From Thermoplasmata archaeon (lineage in GTDB: Archaea > Thermoplasmatota > E2 > DHVEG-1): a stretch of DNA of 59,133 nt. The stretch's first letter is position 1, and every line of letters starts with the position of its first letter. Under the pieces are notes generated by a model. The model was given only the letters and a program-made list of their open reading frames with translations. It was not told the origin of the DNA and ran no database searches. The position numbers were made by a program, and so were the translations under genes. The stretch lies in contig JAHWGJ010000009.1 in NCBI GenBank assembly GCA_020054475.1, positions 1 through 59,133 of the forward strand, given 5' to 3'. Below are positions 1 to 7,870 of this stretch, in pieces.

Positions 1-3
1 TAA

Positions 4-76
4 TGGGCTTAGCCGGGTTCGAACCGGCGACCTCCGCCGTGTGAAGGCGACGTCATAACCACTAGACCATAAGCCC
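4..76 (-). tRNA. tRNA-Val (CAC)
   Basis: Read on the minus strand this folds as a complete cloverleaf. A 7-bp acceptor stem (GGGCTTA with TAAGCCC), a GTC/GAC D stem, the anticodon stem TCGCC/GGCGG with loop TTCACAC, and a T arm with GGTTCGAACC are all visible. Loop positions 34-36 read CAC, which is valine. The discriminator base is A and CCA is not encoded. An AT-rich TATA-like stretch lies about 29 bp ahead of the 5' end (around 100-112). Confidence 0.96.
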
Positions 77-288
77 CTTTCTAATTTTCAGAATAAGAAT
101 TTTTATTAAAAGATTTTACTTTTAACAAGATTTATCTCCAATTTCTTCAAATTTAATAAATATTTAAAGTACTTAATTTAATGTTTGATGTGGATTTGAA
201 TTTGGAGGATATTTACAAGTTTCATAAATAAAAATATTATATTCATCTTGATTGTAATCTTCATAATTTAAATAAAACCGATCTTTTT

Positions 289-420
289 TTAACTTTTTTT
301 TTTTTCATTGTTTTGAGATATATACATCAAAATCTCAGCTAAATTTTTTGGTACACCCATAGATAAAAAAATTTCCTCAAAAGATTCATTAGAAAAGTTA
401 AAATCGATATTATTTAACAT
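289..420 (-). CDS. Short regulator-like N-terminal fragment (43 aa)
   Basis: A 43-residue reading frame starts at an ATG preceded by GAGGTGG five bases upstream, a good ribosome-binding site. Its middle (MGVPKNLAEILMYIS) resembles the first helix region of archaeal winged-helix regulators, but the recognition helix that should follow is absent. The frame ends just after a run of twelve A (message sense), and a different frame stays open downstream to about 173. It may be a regulator broken by a frameshift at the homopolymer, a slippage-expressed product, or a real small protein. The flanking stretches 77-288 and 421-637 hold no other gene that I can see. Confidence 0.4.
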   Translation of the reverse strand: MLNNIDFNFSNESFEEIFLSMGVPKNLAEILMYISQNNEKKKS

Positions 421-637
421 ATTCCACCTCTCACAATAATATAAATAATATACAAATATAAAAATATTACTGTATAAATAAATATGAAAAATTATCTTGG
501 CATTAGTTTTTATTAAATCTTACCTTTAATTATTCATAAATTCAACAGAATGTTATTTAATTAAATATTAGAAAAGATTATCAAGAAGAAATACGATGAC
601 TAACATTAAAAAGTATATACTATGGTGAAGTAAATTT

Positions 638-1192
638 ATGTTAAAACTAAATTTCATAGAAAAATTATTTAAAAAAAATGATGAAAAACAAATTAAAAAC
701 AAAAATAATAATGAGGAAGAATTTTCAAATAAAAAAATAATACTAACTCATAATGAAATACTATATTCTAATGAAAAAACTAATTCACCACAAAAAACTC
801 AAACATATAAGACAAAACCAATATCCGAACAAAGAACCGGGAGAGATGTTGAAGGAATTGAAAAAAAAATTGATAATCTAACTAAAAATAAAATTAAAGA
901 TTTATCAATAAATATTAGTCTAAATAAAAAAGTAGATAGTATAATAACAAAGGAAAAAAAACATAGAAAACCATCAAATGTTATTTATGTTGTAAGTAAA
1001 CCACAACCGGGACAAGTTAAAGGAGACTGGGCTGTTAGAAGTCATGGAAAAATATTCAGCCATCATAGAACAAAAGAAAATGCAATTAAAACAGCTAGAG
1101 AAATTGCAAGAAAGAGAGAAGCAACAGTACTCGTTCAAAATACTGATGGAACATTTAGTGAAGGCTTCAAGCCTAGACCAAAATCAAAATAA
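638..1192 (+). CDS. DUF2188 domain protein with charged N-terminal extension
   Basis: A 184-residue protein in two parts. The first 120 residues are very rich in Lys, Asn and Glu and look disordered. The last 65 residues (WAVRSHGKIFSHHRTK, then an Ala/Arg-rich helix and VLVQNTDGTF) match the compact DUF2188 fold, in which a short beta-sheet packs on a helix. The function of the family is unknown. GGTGA sits about 10 bases before the ATG. The next gene (trm56) follows 41 bases downstream on the same strand. No signal peptide or membrane segment is visible. Confidence 0.75.
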   Translation: MLKLNFIEKLFKKNDEKQIKNKNNNEEEFSNKKIILTHNEILYSNEKTNSPQKTQTYKTKPISEQRTGRDVEGIEKKIDNLTKNKIKDLSINISLNKKVDSIITKEKKHRKPSNVIYVVSKPQPGQVKGDWAVRSHGKIFSHHRTKENAIKTAREIARKREATVLVQNTDGTFSEGFKPRPKSK

Positions 1193-1233
1193 AATTAAGT
1201 ATATAATACTCTATTCTTTTTTTGAAATATAAA

Positions 1234-1743
1234 ATGATAGCAATTTTAAGAATCGGTCATAGAATATCTCGCGATAAAAGAATTACAACACATGTTGCCT
1301 TAGTGGCCAGAGCCTTTGGGGCAAAAAAAATATATATCGATAGAAAAGACACTAATTTAGAAAAAAATATTAAATCAATATGCAATAGATTTGGAGGAAA
1401 TTTCCAAATTATGACGGGTATTGACCGGAAAAAAATTTTAAAAAATTGGAAAGGTATAATTGTTCATTTAACTATGTATGGAGAAAATCTAATTAGTGGA
1501 ATAAAAAAAATTGATAAAAAAAAGGATTTATTGATCATAATTGGGGCAGAAAAAGTACCGCCAGAAATGTACCATATATCAGATTTTAATATATCAATTG
1601 GAAATCAACCTCATTCGGAAGTTGCGGCATTAGCAATATTTTTAGATAGATATACAAAAGGCGAATGGATAAATAATAAATATGACGGAAAAATTGAGAT
1701 ACTACCAAAAAATAAAGGTAAAAAAGTAATAATTAAAGATTAA
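1234..1743 (+). CDS. trm56: tRNA (cytidine(56)-2'-O)-methyltransferase
   Basis: Archaeal aTrm56, a SPOUT-fold enzyme that 2'-O-methylates C56 in the T loop of tRNA using S-adenosylmethionine. The N-terminus ILRIGHRISRDKRITTH is the family hallmark, and a C-terminal IGAEKVPPEMY followed by IGNQPHSEVAALAIF forms the knotted cofactor-binding part. Length (169 aa) is normal. I start it at the ATG at 1234 rather than the upstream in-frame TTG at 1222, because family members begin a few residues before the ILRIGHR motif. It is followed 11 bases later by the HD-domain gene, so the two are probably co-transcribed. Confidence 0.93.
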   Translation: MIAILRIGHRISRDKRITTHVALVARAFGAKKIYIDRKDTNLEKNIKSICNRFGGNFQIMTGIDRKKILKNWKGIIVHLTMYGENLISGIKKIDKKKDLLIIIGAEKVPPEMYHISDFNISIGNQPHSEVAALAIFLDRYTKGEWINNKYDGKIEILPKNKGKKVIIKD

Positions 1744-1754
1744 CAGGTTTATTT

Positions 1755-2276
1755 ATGATTAAAAATCTTACACCAGAAAAATGTATTTTATTACTTGAAA
1801 AAAATGGATGCTCGAATGAAGTAATCAAACATTGCAAATGTGTAAGAGATCTTGCTGTAATAATTGCAAATAAAGCTAATGCAGATGTAAATCTTGTTGA
1901 ATTAGGTGCATTACTCCATGACATTGGTAGATCAAAAACTCATGATATTGATCATGCGATAGAAGGAGTAAAAATTGCAAAAAAATATGGCTTATCATCA
2001 AAAATAATAAAAATTATTGAGAGGCATATAGGTGCAGGTATTTCCAAAGAAATTGCAAAAAAACTCGGTTTACCCCCAAAAGATTACATGCCTCTTTCTC
2101 TTGAAGAAAAAATTGTATGTCATGCTGATAATTTAATAGATAATTGCCGAAGACAAAAAATTGAATATGAAATTGAAAAGGCTTTAATTAATGATCAAAA
2201 AGAATATGCCATAAAATTAGTAAAGCTACACAATGAATTGTCTAAAAAATGTGGAATTGATTTAAATAATCTATAA
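1755..2276 (+). CDS. HD domain protein, TIGR00295-type
   Basis: A 173-residue metal-dependent phosphohydrolase of the HD superfamily. The HD motif is in GALLHDIGRSKTHDIDH (about residues 51-67), preceded by the helical segment containing HCKCVRDLA and followed by ERHIGAG and CHADNLID, which complete the usual metal-ligand set. The size fits the archaeal TIGR00295 family, for which no substrate is established. It lies just downstream of trm56, and such pairing with RNA-modification genes suggests a nucleotide or RNA-end substrate, but this is only inference. Confidence 0.85.
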   Translation: MIKNLTPEKCILLLEKNGCSNEVIKHCKCVRDLAVIIANKANADVNLVELGALLHDIGRSKTHDIDHAIEGVKIAKKYGLSSKIIKIIERHIGAGISKEIAKKLGLPPKDYMPLSLEEKIVCHADNLIDNCRRQKIEYEIEKALINDQKEYAIKLVKLHNELSKKCGIDLNNL

Positions 2277-2349
2277 TTTAATTTCACCAGAAAAAATAAA
2301 TATTGTATGAAGATTATGCCAAACAAAAATATAATGAGAGGCATAATGA

Positions 2350-2517
2350 ATGTCAGTTAAGATAAATAAAGAAAAATGTACTGGTTGTGGTGCATGTGCT
2401 GAAATATGTCCAGTAGATGCAATAAAAGTAGATGATGTAGCAATTGTAGATGAAAATGAATGCATTGACTGTGGAACTTGTGTTGAAGAATGTCCTGTTG
2501 ATGCTATTGAACTCTAG
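2350..2517 (+). CDS. 2x[4Fe-4S] ferredoxin (55 aa)
   Basis: A small bacterial-type ferredoxin with two classical motifs, [12 protein letters not shown] and [12 protein letters not shown], each CxxCxxCxxxCP, separated by 18 residues. This is the minimal low-potential electron carrier expected to serve the many ferredoxin-dependent enzymes here (Por, Kor, AOR, Hdr/Mvh). It is a free-standing gene 73 bases after the HD gene and 29 bases before tRNA-Leu. No ribosome-binding site of note is visible. Confidence 0.93.
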   Translation: MSVKINKEKCTGCGACAEICPVDAIKVDDVAIVDENECIDCGTCVEECPVDAIEL

Positions 2518-2546
2518 AATTAATTTTTTTCTAATTTTTTTATTTT

Positions 2547-2631
2547 GCAGGGGTAGCCAAGCCTGGTCAACGGCGCAAGGTTGAGGGCCTTGTCCTGTAG
2601 AGGTCCGCGAGTTCAAATCTCGTCCCCTGCA
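2547..2631 (+). tRNA. tRNA-Leu (GAG)
   Basis: An 85-nt class II tRNA. The acceptor stem pairs GCAGGGG with CCCCTGC, the anticodon stem pairs CAAGG with CCUUG around loop UUGAGGG (anticodon GAG), and a long variable arm (about 14 nt) precedes a T arm with GAGTTCAAATCTC. The discriminator is A and CCA is not encoded. No intron is visible. A T-rich tract at 2638-2648 probably ends transcription. Confidence 0.95.
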
Positions 2632-2692
2632 TTTAATAATTTTTTTTTAAAAAATATTAGCGAAATGAGGTATAAAAGGAGGAAAATTTTTT

Positions 2693-2734
2693 ATGAAAAT
2701 ATTAAATCTTTGTAATACGCATACTATTAAATAA
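2693..2734 (+). other. Micro-ORF with strong ribosome-binding site
   Basis: Within the otherwise empty stretch 2632-2920 there is a near-consensus AAGGAGG at 2676-2682, ten bases ahead of an ATG that opens a 13-codon frame. The predicted peptide (MKILNLCNTHTIK) has no recognisable function. A site this strong is uncommon in this AT-rich sequence, so the frame may be a leader peptide, or the site may be the remnant of a lost gene. It lies 186 bases before the AhpD-like gene. Nothing else is seen in the gap. Confidence 0.3.
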
Positions 2735-2920
2735 TTAATTTCCCTCACTTCACCAATATATAAGAACATATCCGAATTAAAGATTTAAATGTTACTAATA
2801 AAATATCTTTGAATATAAAATGTTATAATTAATACAAATATTTGTAATACTTCATATTGCAAAAACCTTAATTAATAGAAATAATTTAATTTTAAATAAT
2901 AACTTATATGGGGAAAAAGT

Positions 2921-3262
2921 ATGAACCAAGAAATTGAAAAAAGAAGAGAATATAGAAAAAAAATGAATAATTTAATTCTTGATAAATCAAATAAGAATAT
3001 AAAAAGATTTTTTGCTTTAGATAATAGATCATATGAATCGGGTGTTTTAACAAAAAAATTTAAAGAACTATTAGGCTTAGTTGGATCAATAGTCCTTAGA
3101 TGCGATGACTGTATTTTCTATCATTTAGATCAATGCAATAAAGAAAAAGTCTCAGATGAAGAATTAAATGAAGCATTAAACATTGCATTAATTGTTGGTG
3201 GTTCAATAACTATTCCTCATATTCGTCGAGCTTATGAACTGTGGGAAAAATTAATTCAGTAA
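2921..3262 (+). CDS. Carboxymuconolactone decarboxylase (AhpD-like) family protein
   Basis: A 113-residue all-helical protein. The motif CDDCIFYHLDQC (from about residue 67) carries the CxxC plus downstream His of AhpD-type enzymes, where the cysteine pair acts in thiol-disulfide exchange. The following EALNIALIVGGSITIPHIRRA fits the family's last helices. Members act as alkylhydroperoxidase adaptors or as small decarboxylases; the conserved CxxC...H favours a redox role here. It stands alone, convergent with the zinc-ribbon gene on the other strand. Confidence 0.85.
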   Translation: MNQEIEKRREYRKKMNNLILDKSNKNIKRFFALDNRSYESGVLTKKFKELLGLVGSIVLRCDDCIFYHLDQCNKEKVSDEELNEALNIALIVGGSITIPHIRRAYELWEKLIQ

Positions 3263-3266
3263 TGAA

Positions 3267-3662
3267 TTATCTTTTAACAAAATGAAACACATATCTAATA
3301 GGAATCTGTTTTTTCTTACCAGTCCAATAACCACATTTAGAACATCTAAATTCAATAGTCACCTCGCCACCCCAAATTGTTAAATTTTTTACCCTACTCA
3401 AAATATTTCCACAAACCGGACATTTTGATAATATTTTATTCGGATCCCCCTGTCTTGAATGAATATCGATTTTAATAAAATCAGTTTCTAAAGCAATATT
3501 CCTAAGCCTTTTTTCACTTACAGAGTAATTCTTTTTTTTTGTTTTTATTTCCTTTTTAATTAATTTTTTCAACTCTTTTTGAGAATTTATTGTATGGATT
3601 CTTTTAAAAATGTTCTTCAATCCTTTTATAATAATTTCATCAGATGGAATATGATATGTCAT
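3267..3662 (-). CDS. Zinc-ribbon protein of unknown function
   Basis: A 131-residue protein with a basic helical N-terminal half (the KELKKLIKKEIKTKKK stretch) and a C-terminal zinc ribbon: CPVCG near residue 81 and CSKCGY near residue 108, four likely zinc ligands. Basic residues beside a zinc ribbon suggest nucleic-acid or ribosome binding, which is an inference. I do not recognise a characterised family. It ends 4 bases from the end of the AhpD-like gene, on the opposite strand. Confidence 0.7.
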   Translation of the reverse strand: MTYHIPSDEIIIKGLKNIFKRIHTINSQKELKKLIKKEIKTKKKNYSVSEKRLRNIALETDFIKIDIHSRQGDPNKILSKCPVCGNILSRVKNLTIWGGEVTIEFRCSKCGYWTGKKKQIPIRYVFHFVKR

Positions 3663-3715
3663 GACTATACATAATAAAATTATGATTACTTAAAATCTTT
3701 TAATATTATTATTAA

Positions 3716-5290
3716 TCATGGTCTAAGAATAGGATAAAAATCAAAATCTATCCAAGGAATGTTAAAAATATCTAATTGACCTCTTATTGGTTTTAAAATG
3801 ATCCATTTTGAATCACTCCAATAATTTCTATTCCAATTATTAAAAAGAGATCCATCAAAATAGGCATGTATCTCATTATCAATAAAACTATTAAAGTTTA
3901 TGATATTTTTATGTGATGCAGCCCTAAGAAGTAATCCATATTTAGTATTTTTTTCGAAAACATTACATTTAATTATAGAGTTTCTTGAAGATTCCATTTC
4001 TAATCCAATATTGTCATTATATTGAATCATATTTTCTAAAATTTGATTATTATTTGCCCAATGAATAATTAAACCGTTAATATTGTTAATAATAATATTA
4101 TTTTGAACAATATTCCATGAATCTTCATAAGCATAGTTTAAAAAAACACCTATTCCATTATTTTGAATGATATTATTTTTTATAGTTAAATTTGAATAAA
4201 GTGATAAAGTTTTAATACCTGCCTCAAATGGATTAATTCCACTGTTCTGAATAGTTAATTGTGAGATTCTAACATTTGGTTTTGAAACTGTAATAACATG
4301 TTTATTACCTCCACCATCGATAATTGTTAAATTCTTATTTTCACCATCTAGATTAATTGTTTTATTAATTAGTAAATTTTCTAGATATAAACCATTTTCT
4401 ATATAAACAGTCCAACCTTCATAGGCATTATCAATACCTTCCTGAATAGTATGATATGGAAATTCTTTTGTTCCATCCCAAGGACCATTAATATTATCAT
4501 CATCTACATAAATAATTGGAAAATTACCAAATACACCCTCTAAATAAAATGATTTTTTTTCGATGCTACATTCACCATAGGCGATGTTAAACCATCCTTC
4601 ATCCTGATATTTTGTCCCCCAACTATTCTTACAAATCCAATATCCCGGATTATCATTATAACCTACTATCGTAATATAATGTATTGCTCTATAGTTTCCC
4701 CATCTATGTTTATAAACACCATTTTTATGGTAAATAAAATCCTCATAAACAATAAAATATGTTGGAACAGGTCCATTATTTACAATAGCATTTTTTATCG
4801 CATCAACATCTTCAGGTAAATACTTCCAATCAGATATTTTTACCGTCCTATTTTGCCAATCTGAACATGTTGTATTTAAAGGATATTGTTTAACCTCGGA
4901 GGGATATGGCCAACATGCTTCATCAGGAATACCATAATTTTTTAAAAAATTAGTATCATTTTCTGGAAACGATCCCCAATTTAGATTACCGCCACTATAA
5001 AAATATAGATGGGCTTCTGAAAGATCACAACCAAATGGATAACCAATCTTATACTGCACCATAGTCTCAAGAGCAGCAACAATTGCAAATGTTTCACAAC
5101 TATGGAAAGGAGCTTGATTTCTTATAGGCGTTGTAAAGTCAACTCCATTAATATTTCGCCAATTAAAAGACGTTGGAAGGGCTCTATAATTTTCGTTAAT
5201 TACAGTTAATTTTTCTTGATTAATTGATCCAAAAACAGGATTAACAAGTAATACAAAAACAAATATTGTTATAATTGCAATAATTTTCAT
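3716..5290 (-). CDS. Secreted papain-like (C1) protease with beta-helix domain
   Basis: An exported cysteine peptidase. From the ATG at 5290 the first 21 residues form a signal peptide (MKIIAIITIFVFVLLVNPVFG). Residues about 38-250 are a papain domain: oxyanion Gln59 in RNQAPFHSC, nucleophile Cys65, His204 in AIHYI and Asn222 in KNSWG. From about residue 257 a YVDDDN...GPWDG linker leads into right-handed parallel beta-helix repeats rich in N-N-I turns, likely a carbohydrate- or surface-binding part. No propeptide is obvious. A GTG nine bases upstream (5299) is an alternative start. The role is presumably extracellular protein degradation. The architecture resembles secreted peptidases reported in Thermoplasmatota. 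Confidence 0.88.
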   Translation of the reverse strand: MKIIAIITIFVFVLLVNPVFGSINQEKLTVINENYRALPTSFNWRNINGVDFTTPIRNQAPFHSCETFAIVAALETMVQYKIGYPFGCDLSEAHLYFYSGGNLNWGSFPENDTNFLKNYGIPDEACWPYPSEVKQYPLNTTCSDWQNRTVKISDWKYLPEDVDAIKNAIVNNGPVPTYFIVYEDFIYHKNGVYKHRWGNYRAIHYITIVGYNDNPGYWICKNSWGTKYQDEGWFNIAYGECSIEKKSFYLEGVFGNFPIIYVDDDNINGPWDGTKEFPYHTIQEGIDNAYEGWTVYIENGLYLENLLINKTINLDGENKNLTIIDGGGNKHVITVSKPNVRISQLTIQNSGINPFEAGIKTLSLYSNLTIKNNIIQNNGIGVFLNYAYEDSWNIVQNNIIINNINGLIIHWANNNQILENMIQYNDNIGLEMESSRNSIIKCNVFEKNTKYGLLLRAASHKNIINFNSFIDNEIHAYFDGSLFNNWNRNYWSDSKWIILKPIRGQLDIFNIPWIDFDFYPILRP

Positions 5291-5389
5291 AATATACACA
5301 ACATAAATTAATATATATTATTTTAATAATTTAAATATTATGTTATATATAAATTATAAAAGAATAATTGAAAATAAATATTATTAAAA

Positions 5390-6169
5390 TTAAATTTTTA
5401 TTGTTTTTAATAAATCAGTCCTAGTTACAATTCCAATGACTTTATTATTTTCTTTAATCATAAGACATCCAACATTATTTTCTAACATTATAAAAGCAGC
5501 TTCTTTAATTGATATTTTCGCATCCGTCCAAATAGCAGGAGTTTTCATATTATCATTTACTAATAATTCATCCAATTTATGTTTTTGTTTACCTATAGGA
5601 AATGATTTTTTTAATTCAGCTAAGGCAAATGTGATCTCATTATCAGAGATCATACCTAATAAGATACCATTATTCATTACAGGCAATCTAGCGATATTTT
5701 CATCTATCATTCTCCTCCTAGCATGGATTACTCTATCATCTGGAGAAACTGAATGAAGATTTTCATTCATAATCTCTTTAATTTTATTTTCACTTTTTAC
5801 CAATGGCAATAAATCTGCTTTTGTAATAACTCCAATTAAAGTTCCATCATCAACTACATTTAACATTGTTGGACCAGGTTCACCAACAGTCTTCAATATG
5901 TCATTAATATTAGTCTCAGGAGATACAATTATAACATTTTTATCAATTACAGATGATGCATGGAATCTTGAAGGATGAACACCTTTACTTCTTATTGAAC
6001 CTAATTTTACTGCAATTATGTTGTCAGTAATAACACCAATTAATTTCTTATCTTCAACAACAGGTATTTTAGTGAGACTATGTTTTTTCATTAATTTTAA
6101 AACATATTTTAGATCTACATCCTTATCAACATAAATAACTTCTTTCGTCATTATTTCCTTAATTTTCAT
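5390..6169 (-). CDS. Four-CBS-domain protein
   Basis: A 259-residue soluble protein made of four consecutive CBS motifs (residues about 1-55, 70-125, 130-190 and 205-259), recognisable from repeated IMTKEVIYVDKD, MLNVVDDGTLIGVITK, LPVMNNGILLGMISD and IGIVTRTDLL segments. CBS pairs bind adenosine nucleotides or S-adenosylmethionine and act as energy sensors; the target here is unknown. GAAGGA lies ahead of the ATG. A second CBS gene is 41 bases upstream in the same direction, so the two are likely one operon. Confidence 0.88.
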   Translation of the reverse strand: MKIKEIMTKEVIYVDKDVDLKYVLKLMKKHSLTKIPVVEDKKLIGVITDNIIAVKLGSIRSKGVHPSRFHASSVIDKNVIIVSPETNINDILKTVGEPGPTMLNVVDDGTLIGVITKADLLPLVKSENKIKEIMNENLHSVSPDDRVIHARRRMIDENIARLPVMNNGILLGMISDNEITFALAELKKSFPIGKQKHKLDELLVNDNMKTPAIWTDAKISIKEAAFIMLENNVGCLMIKENNKVIGIVTRTDLLKTIKI

Positions 6170-6210
6170 GTTTTATTTCCTTCAAATTTTTATAAAATTG
6201 TTACTATTAT

Positions 6211-6765
6211 CTATTCATATTCCAAAGCGTCTTTACAATCCTCACAAAGTAAACGGCCATCTATATTTCTCAAATTTGTTGAAAGAGTTCCACAGTCTTC
6301 ACATTTTCCAGAAAAAACTCTACCTTCCAAATAAACTTTATCAACTTTACTAATATCATACCACTCTCTAGATATCTCATGTAAAATTGGAGATATTCTA
6401 GAAATATCTTTTTGAGTAACTATTCCAATTAATTTTCCTTTTTCAACAACTGGTAATCTTCTTATATTACATTTTCCCATAGTTTTCATAGCTTCCTCAA
6501 GAGGTGAATAAGGATCAATAACAATAATTGGTGAACTCATAATTTCTTCAACTTTCAAATCTCTAGCATAACGGTTTTCTGCAACAACTTTTTTTATAAT
6601 ATCACTTTCAGTTATAATACCAATAGGCTTATTACTAACTACAATACAATTTCCAATGCCCGCATCTCTCATAATTATAGCAACTTCTTCTACAGAAGTT
6701 TGAGGTTTAACTGTTAATGGATTTACCTTCATTGCTTCCCTTACAAGAATATTACCTTTACTCAT
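6211..6765 (-). CDS. CBS-pair protein with C-terminal zinc ribbon
   Basis: A 184-residue protein with two CBS motifs (residues about 6-60 and 70-125; IGIITESDIIKKV and IGIVTQKDIS) followed by a treble-clef or rubredoxin-like zinc ribbon with CEDCG near residue 155 and CEDC near 174. This CBS plus Zn-ribbon layout is common in archaea, but its ligand and partner are not established. First gene of a two-CBS operon, divergent from hjc; the 83-bp gap 6766-6848 should hold both promoters. Confidence 0.87.
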   Translation of the reverse strand: MSKGNILVREAMKVNPLTVKPQTSVEEVAIIMRDAGIGNCIVVSNKPIGIITESDIIKKVVAENRYARDLKVEEIMSSPIIVIDPYSPLEEAMKTMGKCNIRRLPVVEKGKLIGIVTQKDISRISPILHEISREWYDISKVDKVYLEGRVFSGKCEDCGTLSTNLRNIDGRLLCEDCKDALEYE

Positions 6766-6848
6766 TTAATAAGCCTCTCATAATTAATTTTCTAAATCTT
6801 CAATAGTAACAAACATTAAAACCCTTCGTTGTATTTTACTGTTTTCAT

Positions 6849-7361
6849 ATGACTGCAAGTCAATATGAACGTGAAATTAAAGGGATTCTAGAAGGAGAAA
6901 AGAAAATAATTTTGAAAATTACAAAATCATGCGCGATTATTGAAAAAAATAATTATATCAAAATCTATGATAAACCATTTGTCGTAATTCGTGCTGCGGG
7001 TTCTTTTGGAATAGATCTTGTTGCAGTTAGAGGTGACATTTCATTTTTATTAGAAGTAAAAACTTCAATTCAAGACACTATTCATTTCAGTAGTATAAAT
7101 GGTAAATTACAGAAACAAGCAGAAGATATGCAAAAAATCTGTGAGGCAACAAAAACACTTCCAATCTATGCATATAGAATAAAAAATTATAGAGGAGATT
7201 CCTGGAGATTATTTACATTAAAAATAAAAAATATTGAAGGTAGATTAAAATTATTACATAACATTCTTCCGAAGCTTGAGAATAGTAAAAAAGGTTATTA
7301 TATAATGAGATGGAATAAAGGATTGCCATTATCAGATTTTATTTTATATTTATGCAGATGA
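6849..7361 (+). CDS. hjc: Holliday junction resolvase Hjc
   Basis: An archaeal PD-(D/E)XK nuclease that cleaves four-way DNA junctions. Visible active-site elements are Glu7 (YEREIK), Asp in GIDLVAVR (near residue 56) and ExK in LLEVKTS (near residues 68-70). At 170 residues it is longer than the roughly 130-residue minimal Hjc, with an insertion before the FVVIRAAGSFGID core and a C-terminal extension. There is no ribosome-binding site just before the ATG, so the message may be leaderless. Confidence 0.88.
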   Translation: MTASQYEREIKGILEGEKKIILKITKSCAIIEKNNYIKIYDKPFVVIRAAGSFGIDLVAVRGDISFLLEVKTSIQDTIHFSSINGKLQKQAEDMQKICEATKTLPIYAYRIKNYRGDSWRLFTLKIKNIEGRLKLLHNILPKLENSKKGYYIMRWNKGLPLSDFILYLCR

Positions 7362-7413
7362 ACTATTACGAAATCTTTTAGAACTTTATTGTATTATCGA
7401 CTTCTAGATACCT

Positions 7414-7854
7414 ATGAAAAGATTACTTATTGCCTATGATGGCTCAGAAGCATCAAAAAAAGCTATTGAATTAGGTTTAAAATGTTCAAATAAAGAGGAT
7501 GAAGTTATACTTCTAACGGTCATTCCTGCAGAACTGTCTGAATCCTCATTTACAAAAATGCTATTACCTACTATCGATTTAAGTTCAATTGTAAAATCAG
7601 GTAGTTTCAAAGAGAGAGCAATGGATTCCTTGTCAAAATTATCTGAAGAAATTAAAACAAAAATTACTAATGTTGATGTATCAGTTGAATCTGGAGATCC
7701 AGCTGATGAAATTCTTCTTTCAGCAAAAAAACATTTAGTTGACATAATCGTCTTAGGATATAAAGGATATGGGAAAGAAGGTAGATTTTTATTAGGCAGT
7801 GTAACAGATAAAGTTGTTAGATATGCTGGCGTTTCTGTTTTAGTAGCTAGATAA
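7414..7854 (+). CDS. Universal stress protein (UspA family)
   Basis: A 146-residue Rossmann-like alpha/beta protein. The N-terminus KRLLIAYDGSEASKKA and the ATP-binding loop GYKGYGKEGRFLLGS (G-2x-G-9x-G-S type) place it in the nucleotide-binding branch of the UspA family, which forms dimers and is linked to stress and energy state. It precedes coaBC by only 16 bases and may share its transcript, although a functional link is not evident. Confidence 0.9.
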   Translation: MKRLLIAYDGSEASKKAIELGLKCSNKEDEVILLTVIPAELSESSFTKMLLPTIDLSSIVKSGSFKERAMDSLSKLSEEIKTKITNVDVSVESGDPADEILLSAKKHLVDIIVLGYKGYGKEGRFLLGSVTDKVVRYAGVSVLVAR

Positions 7855-7870
7855 ATTATATGTGATATTA

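Noticed and set aside
294-305. Poly-T run as a terminator
   Set aside because: No stem precedes it, and on the minus strand it lies inside the reading frame fragment.
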